Source: Gnetum montanum
Taxonomy: Eukaryota > Streptophyta > Gnetopsida > Gnetales > Gnetaceae
Assembly (NCBI GenBank): GCA_015680685.1
Contig: MNCI01028786.1
Location: 18,840-58,129 of the forward strand
Direction of reading: 5' to 3'
DNA: 39,290 nucleotides
This document shows positions 1-8,796 of this stretch, piece by piece. The stretch's first letter is position 1, and each line of letters begins with the position of its first letter. A model generated the notes under the pieces. That model made no database searches. It was not told the origin of the DNA and worked only from the letters and a program-made list of their open reading frames with translations. The translations under genes and the position numbers were made by a program.

Positions 1-432
1 AGTTAAGTACACTCAGTATGACCACTTCGAGCATGTGTGTAGCACTTGGTAACCTAGTAACAATTAGCGTTTGGTAATCCCAGCAGTGTTGCACTAGTTC
101 AAGATGTGTGTGGCAAGTGGGAACGAATACTGGTGTTAGGAACAATTAGAACTTAGTTAGTGAATAGTTAATGAAAGTTAGTCACTTAGTTCTCTTTACC
201 TTCCCCTATTAGCATATGACATTAAAAAGATAAAAGTTATAAAAATCATATACCTTAAGCTTACTTAACCATACAACTGTGACAATACAAGTAAGTTTGG
301 GAAGACAATGATTGATGAACCTTAAGTGTTCCATTAAGGCGCATAAGCACTTAGTCCTTGGAGTTCAACCAAATCACACGTGAAATGCTTGTATTCGTAT
401 GGTTGAGTGTAGGGGTACCTCACCACTCATCA
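1..432 (+). mobile_element. 3' portion of a 5' LTR, plus-strand gypsy element
   Basis: This AT-rich, non-coding stretch runs up to a ...CATCA end that is followed at once by a primer-binding-site-like sequence. That is the arrangement expected at the LTR/internal junction. The LTR start lies left of the window, so length and TATA position cannot be judged. No matching 3' LTR was seen in the window. The LTR assignment rests on the adjacent primer site and is inference. Confidence 0.6.
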
Positions 433-452
433 TTGGCACCGTTGCCAGGGAC
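433..452 (+). promoter_or_regulatory. Primer-binding site (tRNA-Asp type)
   Basis: The sequence TTGGCACCGTTGCCAGGGAC differs at two G-to-A positions from TGGCGCCGTTGCCGGGGAC, a primer site widespread in plant Ty3/gypsy elements of the Athila type. It directly follows a CA dinucleotide, the usual LTR end. Reverse transcription would start here on a tRNA 3' end and copy into the LTR to the left. The two changes fit C-to-T decay on the other strand. Confidence 0.7.
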
Positions 453-1440
453 TTAGTTGTTTGTGCGCTACGTAGAACATAGGAAATCATTCATATCGTT
501 GGGACACTAGAACGAACCCTTAGGGTTAATCAAGAAAATATAAGATCCACTAAGCAAATTGGTTACACAAATACTATTATTATTTTATTTTGAAAATCCA
601 AAAGATATCTAAAATGGTCAAAAATCCATAATAGCTCAAATTTTACAAAATTCTCACCAAAGATTCATAATAGTCAAAATTTCACAAAATTCTTACAACA
701 TCAAGTTTATGTTATGAGTTAGACCAAAAACCATGCTATTCCAAAATATTCATATAATATTCAAGAAGCAAGTTGGACAAAGTTTCCATAATTCCAAAAA
801 TTTACCAAAAGACACAAAAATGTATGGACAAGATTAAAATATTTTTTTTCTTAAAAATGGGCTTAAAATAACAAAAACTCAATAGAATCTCAACATAATA
901 ATTAAAATCATAGAAAAATAGTAGAAGATTAGAAAGTAGAGAGGAGGAATAGAAAATCCACAATAATATATGGCAACTTTATAAAAAGAAACATAAAATA
1001 ATATCTCTTATGAGGTCTACAACAAAATAGGATAGCTATATTAAAAGAAAAATAAATTAATCTTTCTTACTTATGTTGTCTAACCTCCCAAAATTTTCTT
1101 AGGATCTTCTTTTTCTACCTAATGCTCTCAATTTGTCTTTGCTTTGCTTAGCTTGTTGCACCTGAAACCCTTCTACAAATTATGATAAAATGTATCTAAG
1201 GTTACAACCTATTTATAAGAGAAAGCATAGAAGAAACGAGGCTCAAATCAGCTTCAAAATGAAAAAGAAAGAGCAAAAATAATCTTTTAAGAAAATGTTA
1301 TATGACATGATTTTGCAAAACAACGGCGGAAAAACCAAATGGAAAAAATAAGCGTTGAAAAAATAGGTAGGAGAGAGGTGGTGGAGGTGACAAAAGAAAA
1401 AAAGTAATACATATTATATGCATATATATTATGACATATA
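453..1440. other. AT-rich non-coding stretch, probable element leader
   Basis: No frame here resembles a known domain and stops are dense in all frames. By position it should be the untranslated leader of the plus-strand element whose LTR ends at 432, but no gag follows before unrelated sequence begins near 1440. Confidence 0.4.
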
Positions 1441-1560
1441 TGCCTTTTATCGTGTTTGCACATGTTTTTTTCTTTGTTTTAACTTTTTTTTTTAAAGAAA
1501 ATAGTTGGGATTATATTACTGAGAAAGAAAGACTATAGTACAGGAGATTACAAATCGTGG
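1441..1560 (-). mobile_element. Retroposon-like 3' tail with A-tract (minus strand)
   Basis: Read on the minus strand, this contains a T-rich segment resembling plant LINE 3' ends (TTTCTTTCTCAGTAATATAA), followed by CTATTTTCTTT and a run of about ten A (seen as T on the plus strand near 1484-1493). That is what the 3' end of a LINE or of an LTR-less reverse-transcribed copy looks like. The GC-rich DNA at 1561-2551 would be the body of the same insertion. No endonuclease or RT is visible, so it may be a truncated LINE or a processed copy. Target-site duplications were not resolved. Confidence 0.4.
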
Positions 1561-2551
1561 GCCATCAACAATGGTCCTCAATGGAGGGGGAAAAAACCCC
1601 TAAGTCACAAAAAGAAATCAGCACCCCATTAGACATGTTATAACCAAGAAAAAAACCCAAAAAATGGAAGGGGGGGGGGGGGGCGAGCATCGCCCATGAT
1701 CCAAGGCAACCCCCCCTAGGGGTTCGTCGACAGTTGACGACAGGCGCAGTGTGGGTACTCCAGCTCATGGAGAAGATCTAGGGTGTTTCGGTGGTCTTCG
1801 GTGTCCATGAAATTGGCCGCCTGTTGGATCCTTGCATGGTCAACTCCTTCCTGTTCTGGTCCGCCGGTGAGGCACCCCCATCAGGATGAAAAAGCGTCGA
1901 GGTTTGGTGGATATGGTGCCTATGCTCACCCTAGGAGCTCTCACAGCTAATGCCAAGGATGAGGTATGGGCACCACCCCCCTCTAAGATATTGTCAGGTG
2001 TTGTGCTTGTGAGCTTGATCGAGCTACCATTATCGTTGTTCCTCCTCCTCCTAATGTTGTTCCTGCTCTGCCTGCTCCACCTACTTGCGTTCTCTTTGGG
2101 TTGTGTCCTCCTGAATTAGCTCTTCTTGCACTTAGGCCTAGATTTCATCAATTAACTAGGCCCTGGTAGACTCAGCCATGATGTCTTGCTACCTCACCCG
2201 CTCTTGCTCCTGCTTAGAAAAATGGGCCTCTAGGTCGGCTCGGGCCTGTGCAAGGGCCTCATGCCACTTGACCTTCCACTCCCGCCGTTCAGCCTCATGT
2301 GCCTCATATGCGGCCCTCTGTGTGGCCTGCCCCAGCTCTTCATGCCAGTTCCTGTTGCCAGAGGTTTCCGACGAGGGGAAAATCAGTTTGTCCAGGCAAG
2401 CAGGGGGGCACCATTCCCGTTGGGTCTGCCGCCCCCGCGTAAAGGTTGTAGCGAACAGGGTCCAGCGGTTCCCTTGGCCAGGCGAGACCGTAGGGCTAGG
2501 GGGGGTAGCAACAGGGTGGCAATCCTCTACTAAGTTTGAATTATATTTCTT
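1561..2551 (-). pseudogene. GC-rich unknown relic with Glu/Gln/Ala-rich coiled-coil region
   Basis: The minus strand is open for about 120 codons (2551 down to 2192) before a TAG. The frame starts with a Pro/Ser/Thr-rich part containing ATPPSPTVSPGQGN and WTLFATTFTRGRQTQ. It then enters a helix-forming part (YEAHEAERREWKVKW, ALAQARADLEAHFSKQEQER). Downstream the same frame stays Glu/Gln-rich (VQEELIQEDTTQRER) but is broken by TAG and TAA codons that fit former CAG, CAA or TGG codons. I do not recognise the family. It could be the ORF1-like or gag-like part of a retroelement or a retroposed host gene. The plus-strand frames at 1886-2119 and 2178-2603 are shadows. A tract of 14 G lies at 1670-1683. 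Confidence 0.4.
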
Positions 2552-3540
2552 TTACATTTATATTTTCATAAGTTCAATTTTTATTTTTTTTTCTTTTCCT
2601 TAATTCCTTCACACTCCAACACTCATAACACATATACCAAGACTCCAAATCAGATTCTATTTGGACTTATGAGAACCTTATCAAGTGTTTTACCTAATCA
2701 TATGTTGAAAGCTTATTTAGGCTATACTTATCATAGTCGCCTAGTTTAAATGTTGAAAATTTTCTGATATTCTAGCAAACTAGACAATGCAATATCTCAA
2801 AAACTGCAACTTCGATTTCAGTGAACCAAGGATTAAAACCTACATTTTCAAACATCTCGAAAACATTAATAAGATCAAATTCTAGGTAGGAAATTGTCCT
2901 AAGGTACTTCCTTAAGAAATTAGATTTATGTGATATTTAATTATAATTAAAAATGAACTCCAAATCTTAGTTTAATGATAAAAGGTAATGAGGGATATAT
3001 TTTGGATAAGGTTAAGGTTAAAAATTGTTCCATCAATAGAGTCTTATGTAATCATATATGCATAATAAGATTAAAAAATGCATAACTAAATATGCATAAT
3101 TGAATGTGCATAATAAGAATTGAATATACATAACTAAATGTGCATAAAAAATAAAATATGCATAACCAAATACTTGTACAGACATAATAACTAATAAAAA
3201 GAAAGACTTCTTGGGGTAATTGGATTTTAACATTTAATCATAAAATATTCAGATGATCTATGATTGAGTTTAAATAGTAGTGAAACAAAGGATAGAAAAT
3301 TTTAACAAAATACCTTATCAAGTAAATTGCATTCTCTTATGTAGAAAACTAATAACATCAACAACAAGAATAATAGTAATAATAATAAGCTAATCTATTG
3401 AAACACATCTTAAAACATAAAGAATTAATCTTATGCATTAAATTAAATAATTGAATTTATGCAAATTTCTAGGTTATGATAGTCTTCCTCTACTATAATT
3501 CAATCTTTACAAAATAAGATGTGCACTACAAACCATCTAG
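2552..3540. other. AT-rich DNA without a recognisable gene
   Basis: Stops are frequent in every frame and no domain motif is visible. The only structure I see is the degenerate TGCATAA repeat at 3056-3178. The minus frame at 3033-3233 is a by-product of that repeat. Confidence 0.5.
3056..3178. repeat. Degenerate TGCATAA-containing tandem repeat
   Basis: Units such as ATATGCATAACTAA and ATGTGCATAATAAG recur at irregular 15-25 base spacing, seven or eight times. This is a small, diverged minisatellite in AT-rich DNA, and no function is evident. Confidence 0.55.
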
Positions 3541-3559
3541 TATTTTTTCACCCTTCTTT

Positions 3560-3990
3560 AAAGATTGTGGGAATATTGCCAACAATTTCACTTTCAATAC
3601 TTTGAAAAATAAGATGAAGATTTTCTAATTCAATCCAATATGAAATTTTAGTATTATCAAAATAATATGATCAAAATCCACTTTTCATTTCTTAGTAATA
3701 AAAGTATTATGTTGATCCATAAAAAATTTAAGATCTAATGATTTCTAAACCATTTCGACAAGTAACAAAGATTTAGAAAAATAGCGGGTATGTAAAATAT
3801 TAATTCCATAGTATTCAAAGATAGCTTGAATCATAGGTGTAAAATACTTATTTGGGTTAATATATCCAATAATATGCAAAAATATGAATCATGAAGTCGT
3901 ATCTTTTGACAAAGATTTATATAAATCATTAGGTAAAATAAAATCAAAAGCTTTGGAATTCTTCATAGTCTCTCCAATCTAAGAGACATT
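3560..3990 (-). pseudogene. Unrecognised decayed coding frame
   Basis: One minus-strand frame stays protein-like for about 140 codons with only four or five stops, which is unusual in DNA this AT-rich. It reads ETMKNSKAFDFILPNDLYKS near its start, then INPNKYFTPMIQAIFEYYG, LHTRYFSKSLLLVEMV, LKFFMDQHNTFITKK and VDFDHIILIILKFHIGLN. Three of the stops (TAG or TGA) sit where tryptophan would be natural. I do not recognise the family. It lies just downstream, in minus orientation, of the chromovirus RT, so it may belong to a transposable element. Replacement by chance AT-rich coding cannot be excluded. Confidence 0.3.
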
Positions 3991-4329
3991 AGTATTTTCT
4001 ATATGCAAATCATTCCTCAATAATAAAAAAAATTTCTACCATAATAACTCTAAGAAAAACTTTTAACATTGACAAAAAAAAATTTCTCCTAACAAGAATA
4101 GATCTAGATCTAGAAATCATGAAGAGATATAAAATCCTAATAAGTATTATGCATGTAAGAAGATTTACATTATCAAAATATCAAAAGATCTTCTAGGATT
4201 TAAGAAATGAAACTTTGCTACATTCAAAGATAGATATTACATTTTTACAAAAAATAAAGATAGACTCTATAAATTAACCAAGCACCAATGGGAGATCAAA
4301 AACAAATCATATAGGCTTGTTGTTGTAAT
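3991..4329. other. AT-rich spacer
   Basis: No open frame, motif or repeat is recognised here. It separates the unknown relic at 3560-3990 from the Cys-rich fragment at 4330-4500. Confidence 0.4.
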
Positions 4330-4500
4330 ATTATAATGTTTTTTCAAATGGGTAGTCATAACACAAGAAAGGAACACATGTAACACATCTTCAAGGATTC
4401 TTGATTTGCATAACCTACAAATGCACTCTTCTCAAAGAAGTTGAATGTATCTTTCACTTTCAATTTTAAGATGATAAGAACCTAAGTGAAGCTTGCTAAT
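4330..4500 (-). pseudogene. Fragment resembling an RT-associated zinc-binding region
   Basis: On the minus strand a frame reads [19 protein letters not shown], a stop, then EECICRLCKSRILEDVLHVF and LSCVM. This matches the general pattern 'H-L-x-I-E-x-(G/E)-R-Y ... C-x-L-C ... E-D-x-x-H-x-(F/L) ... C' seen in zinc-binding segments that follow the reverse transcriptase of some non-LTR elements. It lies directly after the end of a gypsy RT (4510) on the same strand, where a gypsy element should continue into RNase H. This suggests a join between two unrelated elements. The match is from memory of the pattern, not from a search. Confidence 0.35.
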
Positions 4501-4509
4501 AGCATGCTT

Positions 4510-5000
4510 AATGCCATTAATGTTGCAAGTACATTAGTTAATCCAAATGGCATCACAACAAATTCATATAATCTATACCTGGTTCTAAAAGAAATTTTTT
4601 CAATATCTTTCTCCTTAATCCTTATTTGGGGATAACCTTATTTTAAATCAATCATTGAAAAGTAACATGCACCCATGAGTTGATCAAACAAATCATTGAT
4701 TTTAGGCAAAGGATAAGTATTTTTAATCATCACTTTATTTGATATTCTATAATTGATGCATAATCTTAATATACCATCTTTCTTTTTAATGAATATGATT
4801 AGTGCACCCCCAAGGTGATCCACTAGGTCAAATTTTCTCTTATTTCAATAATTAATCTAATTGTACTTTTAATTCTCTTAATTCAGAAGTGGAAAATCTA
4901 TAAGGGGCTTTTGAAATAGGTTGTGTACTCGGAAACATATCAATAGCATGCTAAACAATTCTTTTTGGAGGTAGTTCTTTACTTTTACCAAATATGGAAT
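4510..5000 (-). pseudogene. Reverse transcriptase, N-terminal half (copy D)
   Basis: The frame begins with KELPPKRIV and [17 protein letters not shown], the conserved linker that precedes RT in plant chromoviruses. It continues with [12 protein letters not shown], then [36 protein letters not shown] and CYFSMIDLK. The last Asp is the first catalytic aspartate of RT motif A. After a short diverged stretch it resumes with [18 protein letters not shown] at 4510-4600, matching the family pattern [19 protein letters not shown]. The YxDD box is not present because the homology stops there. TAG and TAA codons interrupt the frame, as does at least one frameshift near 4630. The gene is non-functional. 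Confidence 0.8.
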
Positions 5001-5598
5001 CTTTATATTCCTCAAGTTATTTTGGAATCTCAATACCTGAAGATTTCTAAGGTTGGATTACTTTGACAACCAACATCATAGCACCCTTTTTGACTAATCT
5101 TTTGGCTTACTTAATGGTTATCATGTGAATTTGCTTTGCTATTCCTACCTCTCTTAGAACCTTGACTCTGTCAATGATTGGGATTTTTAAAATACAAGTT
5201 CTAATGTGGGTAGTAATATCAAATTTTTATAGGAAAGATATTCCTAAAATCACATCAACATCACCTAGTTTAAATTCAAAGCATTCATCAATGGAAGGCA
5301 TGTCTTGTACAGTAAAGATGATTTCTCCACACCTAGTATACTTGCTTACTATTGTTCCATGTGCAAGTTCTATCTTAATTAGTTTGTTGAGAGGTAAACT
5401 TAATTTTAATAAATTAATTAGCTTTGGAGAAATATAGTTATCACTAGCACCACTATCAATCAAAAATTTAATTAGTTTACTTTTAATTGAACCTTCAAAA
5501 ATCAATAAAGAAAATTGAAATTTACATAAACTTGATTTAGTTGATGAAGATATCTTCTTTATGACTATTATGTTGATTGGGATTTTTCCTTTGTTCAT
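5001..5598 (-). pseudogene. Retropepsin-type aspartic protease (copy D)
   Basis: An open frame of 123 codons (5598-5227) contains FLIDSGASDNYIS, in which D-S-G is the catalytic triad of retroviral-type aspartic proteases. It ends with DVDVILGISFL, the hydrophobic-ILG motif that shapes the second half of the active site. Between them ELAHGTIV and IIFTVQDM match the usual spacing in plant chromoviruses. The protease would cleave the gag-pol polyprotein inside the virus-like particle. Upstream the frame joins the gag zinc-knuckle region and downstream it leads into RT through a degraded linker (5226-5001, including LEEYKDSIF). The domain is intact in sequence, but the polyprotein around it is broken. 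Confidence 0.8.
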
Positions 5599-5639
5599 GT
5601 TTGGATTGGGTTTTTGATTCCTAGTTTGATTGGTCCTTT

Positions 5640-6720
5640 GTACCCTTGCTCATAATCTTGGACAGTCTCATTTGAAATTATCTTCATCACAAACAAAACA
5701 TCCTGATCCTAATCAAGTTCTTTTGGTTGGTGTTTCCTCTACCATTGCTTATGGAAGGGTAGCTTGTCTAAGGGTAGTTCATATCTGATTTGATTCTTCA
5801 TAATCTTTAGCAGTTCTATATGCTTCATCAACTATTTGAGGGTTATGTGCTTGTGTTGGAGAATGTAGTAGAGCATGTAGTTCACCAATGAACTTTGAGG
5901 CTAATTCTCCCTCATCCCAGTGGCTTACATATTGAGAGAGATCATAGAATTATTTGTAGTAATCTTCTACAGATTACCTTCCCAATCTTAAGGAAAAAAA
6001 TCTCATTATATGCTCTTTGAGGAAGGAATTAGGTATAATTTTTTTTTCAAAATCTCAATAAAAGTTGATCCAATTTGTAATCACACCTTGAGATCTTAGT
6101 CCATTCCACCATGTTGCCATAAGACCTTTTAAATATAGAGAGAAAACTTCTAAATGTTCTTAACTTAACAGATTCAACAAATCAAAGTATTTTTTCATTG
6201 TATCAAGCCAATCCTTCACCTTGGCACTAGATCCAAGGGCTCCATCATAATGATCCAATTTTACCTTCTTAGCTGAACTTGTATTAATGATTCCCAAGGT
6301 AGATTAAGCCAGTTCCCATTTTCCTCTCCCTCAATTCCTACCTTATGACATGAAGAAGGGATATTAGTATCCTGATGACCAGTAGGTGATGGTTGGTTTT
6401 GATGTGAACCCCTAAGAGGAAGTTGATATTGATTTTGATGTTGATGTCAAGGAGGAACATGGCTAGGATTTGAAGGTGGGGTGAGATGGTTTGATAATTG
6501 CTTGATGGATTCTATAAAGGAATCCATCTTTCCTTGCACATCTGACCATTTATCTTTTGAACTTTGAGATAATTTCCTAATTTATTTGGACATATTCTAC
6601 ATCTTTGTCTTGAACCCTTGATTTGACTAATGAAGCTCTTCTTGAACTCCCTTGATTTCATTAATTTGATCCTCAAGGACATTCATCTAGTCATTAACTT
6701 GAGTCTCCATCGCTCTCCAA
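5640..6720 (-). pseudogene. Gag (copy D), decayed
   Basis: Minus-strand frames give VKLDHYDGALGSSAKVKDWL and DTMKKYFD (6200-6280), the retrotransposon-gag core 'F-x-G-x-x-x-P-x-x-A-x-x-W-L-x-x-M-E-x-x-F'. These are followed by EHLEVFSLYLKGLMATWWN (6110-6180), HIMRFFSLRLGR (5990-6030) and DEGELASKFIGELHALLHS (5870-5930). A Cys-rich stretch near 5660-5700 reads CFVCDEDNF then DCPRL, which resembles a CCHC knuckle but is one residue short of the usual spacing and lacks the His. Gag forms the particle and binds RNA. The part upstream (6400-6720) encodes a low-complexity N-terminal region. There are numerous stops. Confidence 0.7.
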
Positions 6721-6855
6721 TGTATTCTTCAGATTTTCAACATCAATAAGTTGAATTAATCAAGCATGTTGGTAACCCTTGGTCTCTATGGCCCTTTTTA
6801 TGGATCTTGAAATACTTAATGGATGCAAAAGAGGTTGAAACTATTATGAATTCCT

Positions 6856-6875
6856 ACCTAAGCACTGAATCTTAA
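6856..6875 (-). promoter_or_regulatory. Probable primer-binding site (initiator tRNA-Met type), decayed
   Basis: The minus strand reads TTAAGATTCAGTGCTTAGGT, close to the TTGGTATCAGAGCTTAGGT junction sequence of many plant gypsy and copia elements. It lies between the LTR-side 5S-like segment and gag, where a primer site belongs. The CCA-complementary TGG is lost. Confidence 0.4.
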
Positions 6876-7060
6876 TTGTTTTAGAATCCCTAAAAAATAA
6901 ATTAAAAAGTAATTTTTTATTGTCTGAGGAATAAATCTAACTATTTCATTACTTCCAAAAGGTTCAATTCTATTAGAATTGGTTTCATTTCATTGAAAAC
7001 AAACTCTTAACTCAAAATTTATGGTCATTTTAAGTTTTAAAAAGTTTACATGAATTTAGA

Positions 7061-7120
7061 GACTTCTTGAGAGGTCACCCATCCTAGTTCTACTTTGAAA
7101 CAAGCATGCTTAATTATGAA
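7061..7120 (-). other. 5S-rRNA-derived segment in the LTR of copy D
   Basis: On the minus strand the segment contains TTAAGCATGCTTG, then AGTAGAACTAGGATGGG, then TGACCTC and AAGTC. This matches the middle of plant 5S rRNA, which has AAGTTAAGCGTGCTTGGGC, AGTAGTACTAGGATGGG and TGACCTCCTGGGAAGTC at the same spacing. Both the A-box-like and C-box-like parts of the internal pol III promoter are represented. It is not a functional 5S gene because the flanks do not match. 5S-derived sequence inside LTRs is known from Cassandra elements and occurs in other plant LTRs. Here it sits just upstream of a chromovirus leader. Confidence 0.65.
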
Positions 7121-7615
7121 ATTTTTACTTGTGATTACCAAGATGCCAATTCTAATTTTGAAATTTATTTTTATTCATTTGTTTTCAATCAACGTGTCCA
7201 TGTCAAAAATTTGAATTTCTTGTTAGTTGATAAAAATTTCTAAATTTTCTTAATTGTTAGAATTTTTCAGAATTTTCATCTTTTGATAAAAAATAATTTT
7301 TCATTTGTAAAGGTTGTAGCAACTGTTGGACAGGTACAGTGGTGAGGTAGATAGAGGTAGGGATGATGGCAAGGCAGAAAAGGGTAAGGATGTGATAGGT
7401 GAGGATGGGAATGTAAGATGGCAATAACAAGCAAGGCAAAGAATGCGGATGGGGTAGCTATGATGGGCATCGCTAGTAGCACTAGATGGTGGTGGTGGAT
7501 GCTAGGTAGCCTTTTTCTGGGCTTGCATGGCCCTCACATGGCCTTTGCAAGTGCTACATGATTTGCACAAATGGTGCTATTGCATGAAGTGAGCTATTAT
7601 AAATGGTGCTGCCAG
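7121..7615. other. Non-coding DNA
   Basis: The first part may be the remaining U3/R of the copy D LTR. From about 7300 the base composition rises in G on the plus strand, with GAGGTAG, GATGGCAAGG and similar runs. The minus-strand frames at 7257-7482 are by-products of this bias. No domain is recognised. Confidence 0.4.
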
Positions 7616-7915
7616 TAGTAGGGGTGCTTGTAATTGGTGGCACCAAGATGCTCATAATCCATAACAGGGATGCCTATAATCCATGATGCCAAGGTACCTA
7701 TAATCCATAGCATAGATGCCTATAATCTGCAGTGCTAGGGTGCCTATAATCATCAATAGGAATGCCTATAATCTGTGACATGAGTGCCTATAATCCATTG
7801 CAAAAGAATGCCTGTAACCATTTGTAGGGGTTCCTATAATCCATAGCATGGGTTCCTGTAATTGACGATGCCATGATGCCTATAATCATCAACAAGGATG
7901 TTTGTAATCTAGAGT
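7616..7915. repeat. Minisatellite with CCTATAATC core
   Basis: Roughly eleven diverged units share the core TGCCTATAATCCATA with variable following bases such as GCATAGA or GATGCCAAGG. Spacing is 24-31 bases. Units at 7680-7800 are the most regular. It is not seen elsewhere in the window, and no coding or promoter role is evident. Confidence 0.8.
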
Positions 7916-8796
7916 AGGTGATGACAAGTGCATGGAGGACGATAGTAGTGACAAGTCAGCAGATAATAGCCAAGCTTTAGCACAGACACAGGGAAGTAGA
8001 GGATGGCACCATGATCGTGGAGAGTGAGGCAACATGAAGTGATGGTGTGCTAGGTGGTGCAACTATGAATTCGCTGGGACATGCCTAGCGATTAGTGTAC
8101 GATGAAAAGATGGATCGATGCAACGAATCGAAGGGCACATCATGGCCATCCATGCTACAAGCTATAGCTTGTGGCCTTTTGGGCTAATCATGGTGCTATG
8201 TGGTAGGCCCAGCTGCCACTGGTCGTAGGCCAACCAAGCTTATGAGCCCTATTATGCACCAATGCAATAGGCCTTGCTACAGCTAGCAGCAAGGTCAATC
8301 ATAGTCCTACCAAAGTGTCTTTTCTTTTTTAGATAAAAAAAAATATTTGGCCCATGGTCAAACCCACAACCTACCAATTCCCAATTTTTTTCTAAATAAA
8401 AGTTTAAAATTTTAAAAAACACTTTTTAAATTTCAAACTACACATAACATGAGAAATGCCATACCTCCTAAACTGTAAGTTTGACTTTGACGAAATTAGT
8501 ACCATTGGAATCATCTCAAAGAGCATTACACATTGAATTAGAGATAATGCCATTTTGGTAAACTAGAAATCACAAAATCATGAAAAGTGAGTGTTAGATT
8601 TATTAAATCATTAATTTACTTAAGTCGATACTTCCTCTTTACTCCTACTAAAATTCTTGCTAGTCTTTTATAAATATGAGAAGAAGAAAGATTTTTCCCA
8701 TCATAGCTCAATATCAACAGAAGATTGAAGGATTCCATTAGCAGAGAAGCTTGACAATTTCTACTAGCAACACAAAGGATTTTAACCATCATCATC
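7916..8796. other. Non-coding DNA upstream of an unknown relic
   Basis: 7916-8330 is moderately GC-rich with no coding frame that I recognise. 8331-8796 is AT-rich. A promoter for the relic starting at 8797 would lie here, but no convincing TATA box or start site could be fixed. Confidence 0.35.

Larger units (their letters stand above)
4510..7200 (-). mobile_element. Decayed chromovirus-like Ty3/gypsy element (copy D)
   Basis: On the minus strand the order is LTR-side region with a 5S-like segment (7061-7120), primer site (about 6856-6875), gag (about 6720-5640), protease (5598-5227) and RT (about 5000-4510). This gag-PR-RT order and the RT wording ([30 protein letters not shown]) fit plant chromoviruses of the Tekay/Reina/CRM type. 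RNase H, integrase and the 3' LTR are missing, so the element is truncated after RT. Every domain contains stops. Confidence 0.75.

Noticed and set aside
2178-2603. Plus-strand 141-codon frame with Cys-rich start
   Set aside because: It overlaps a better minus-strand frame with coiled-coil character and ends in low-complexity Phe/Ile.
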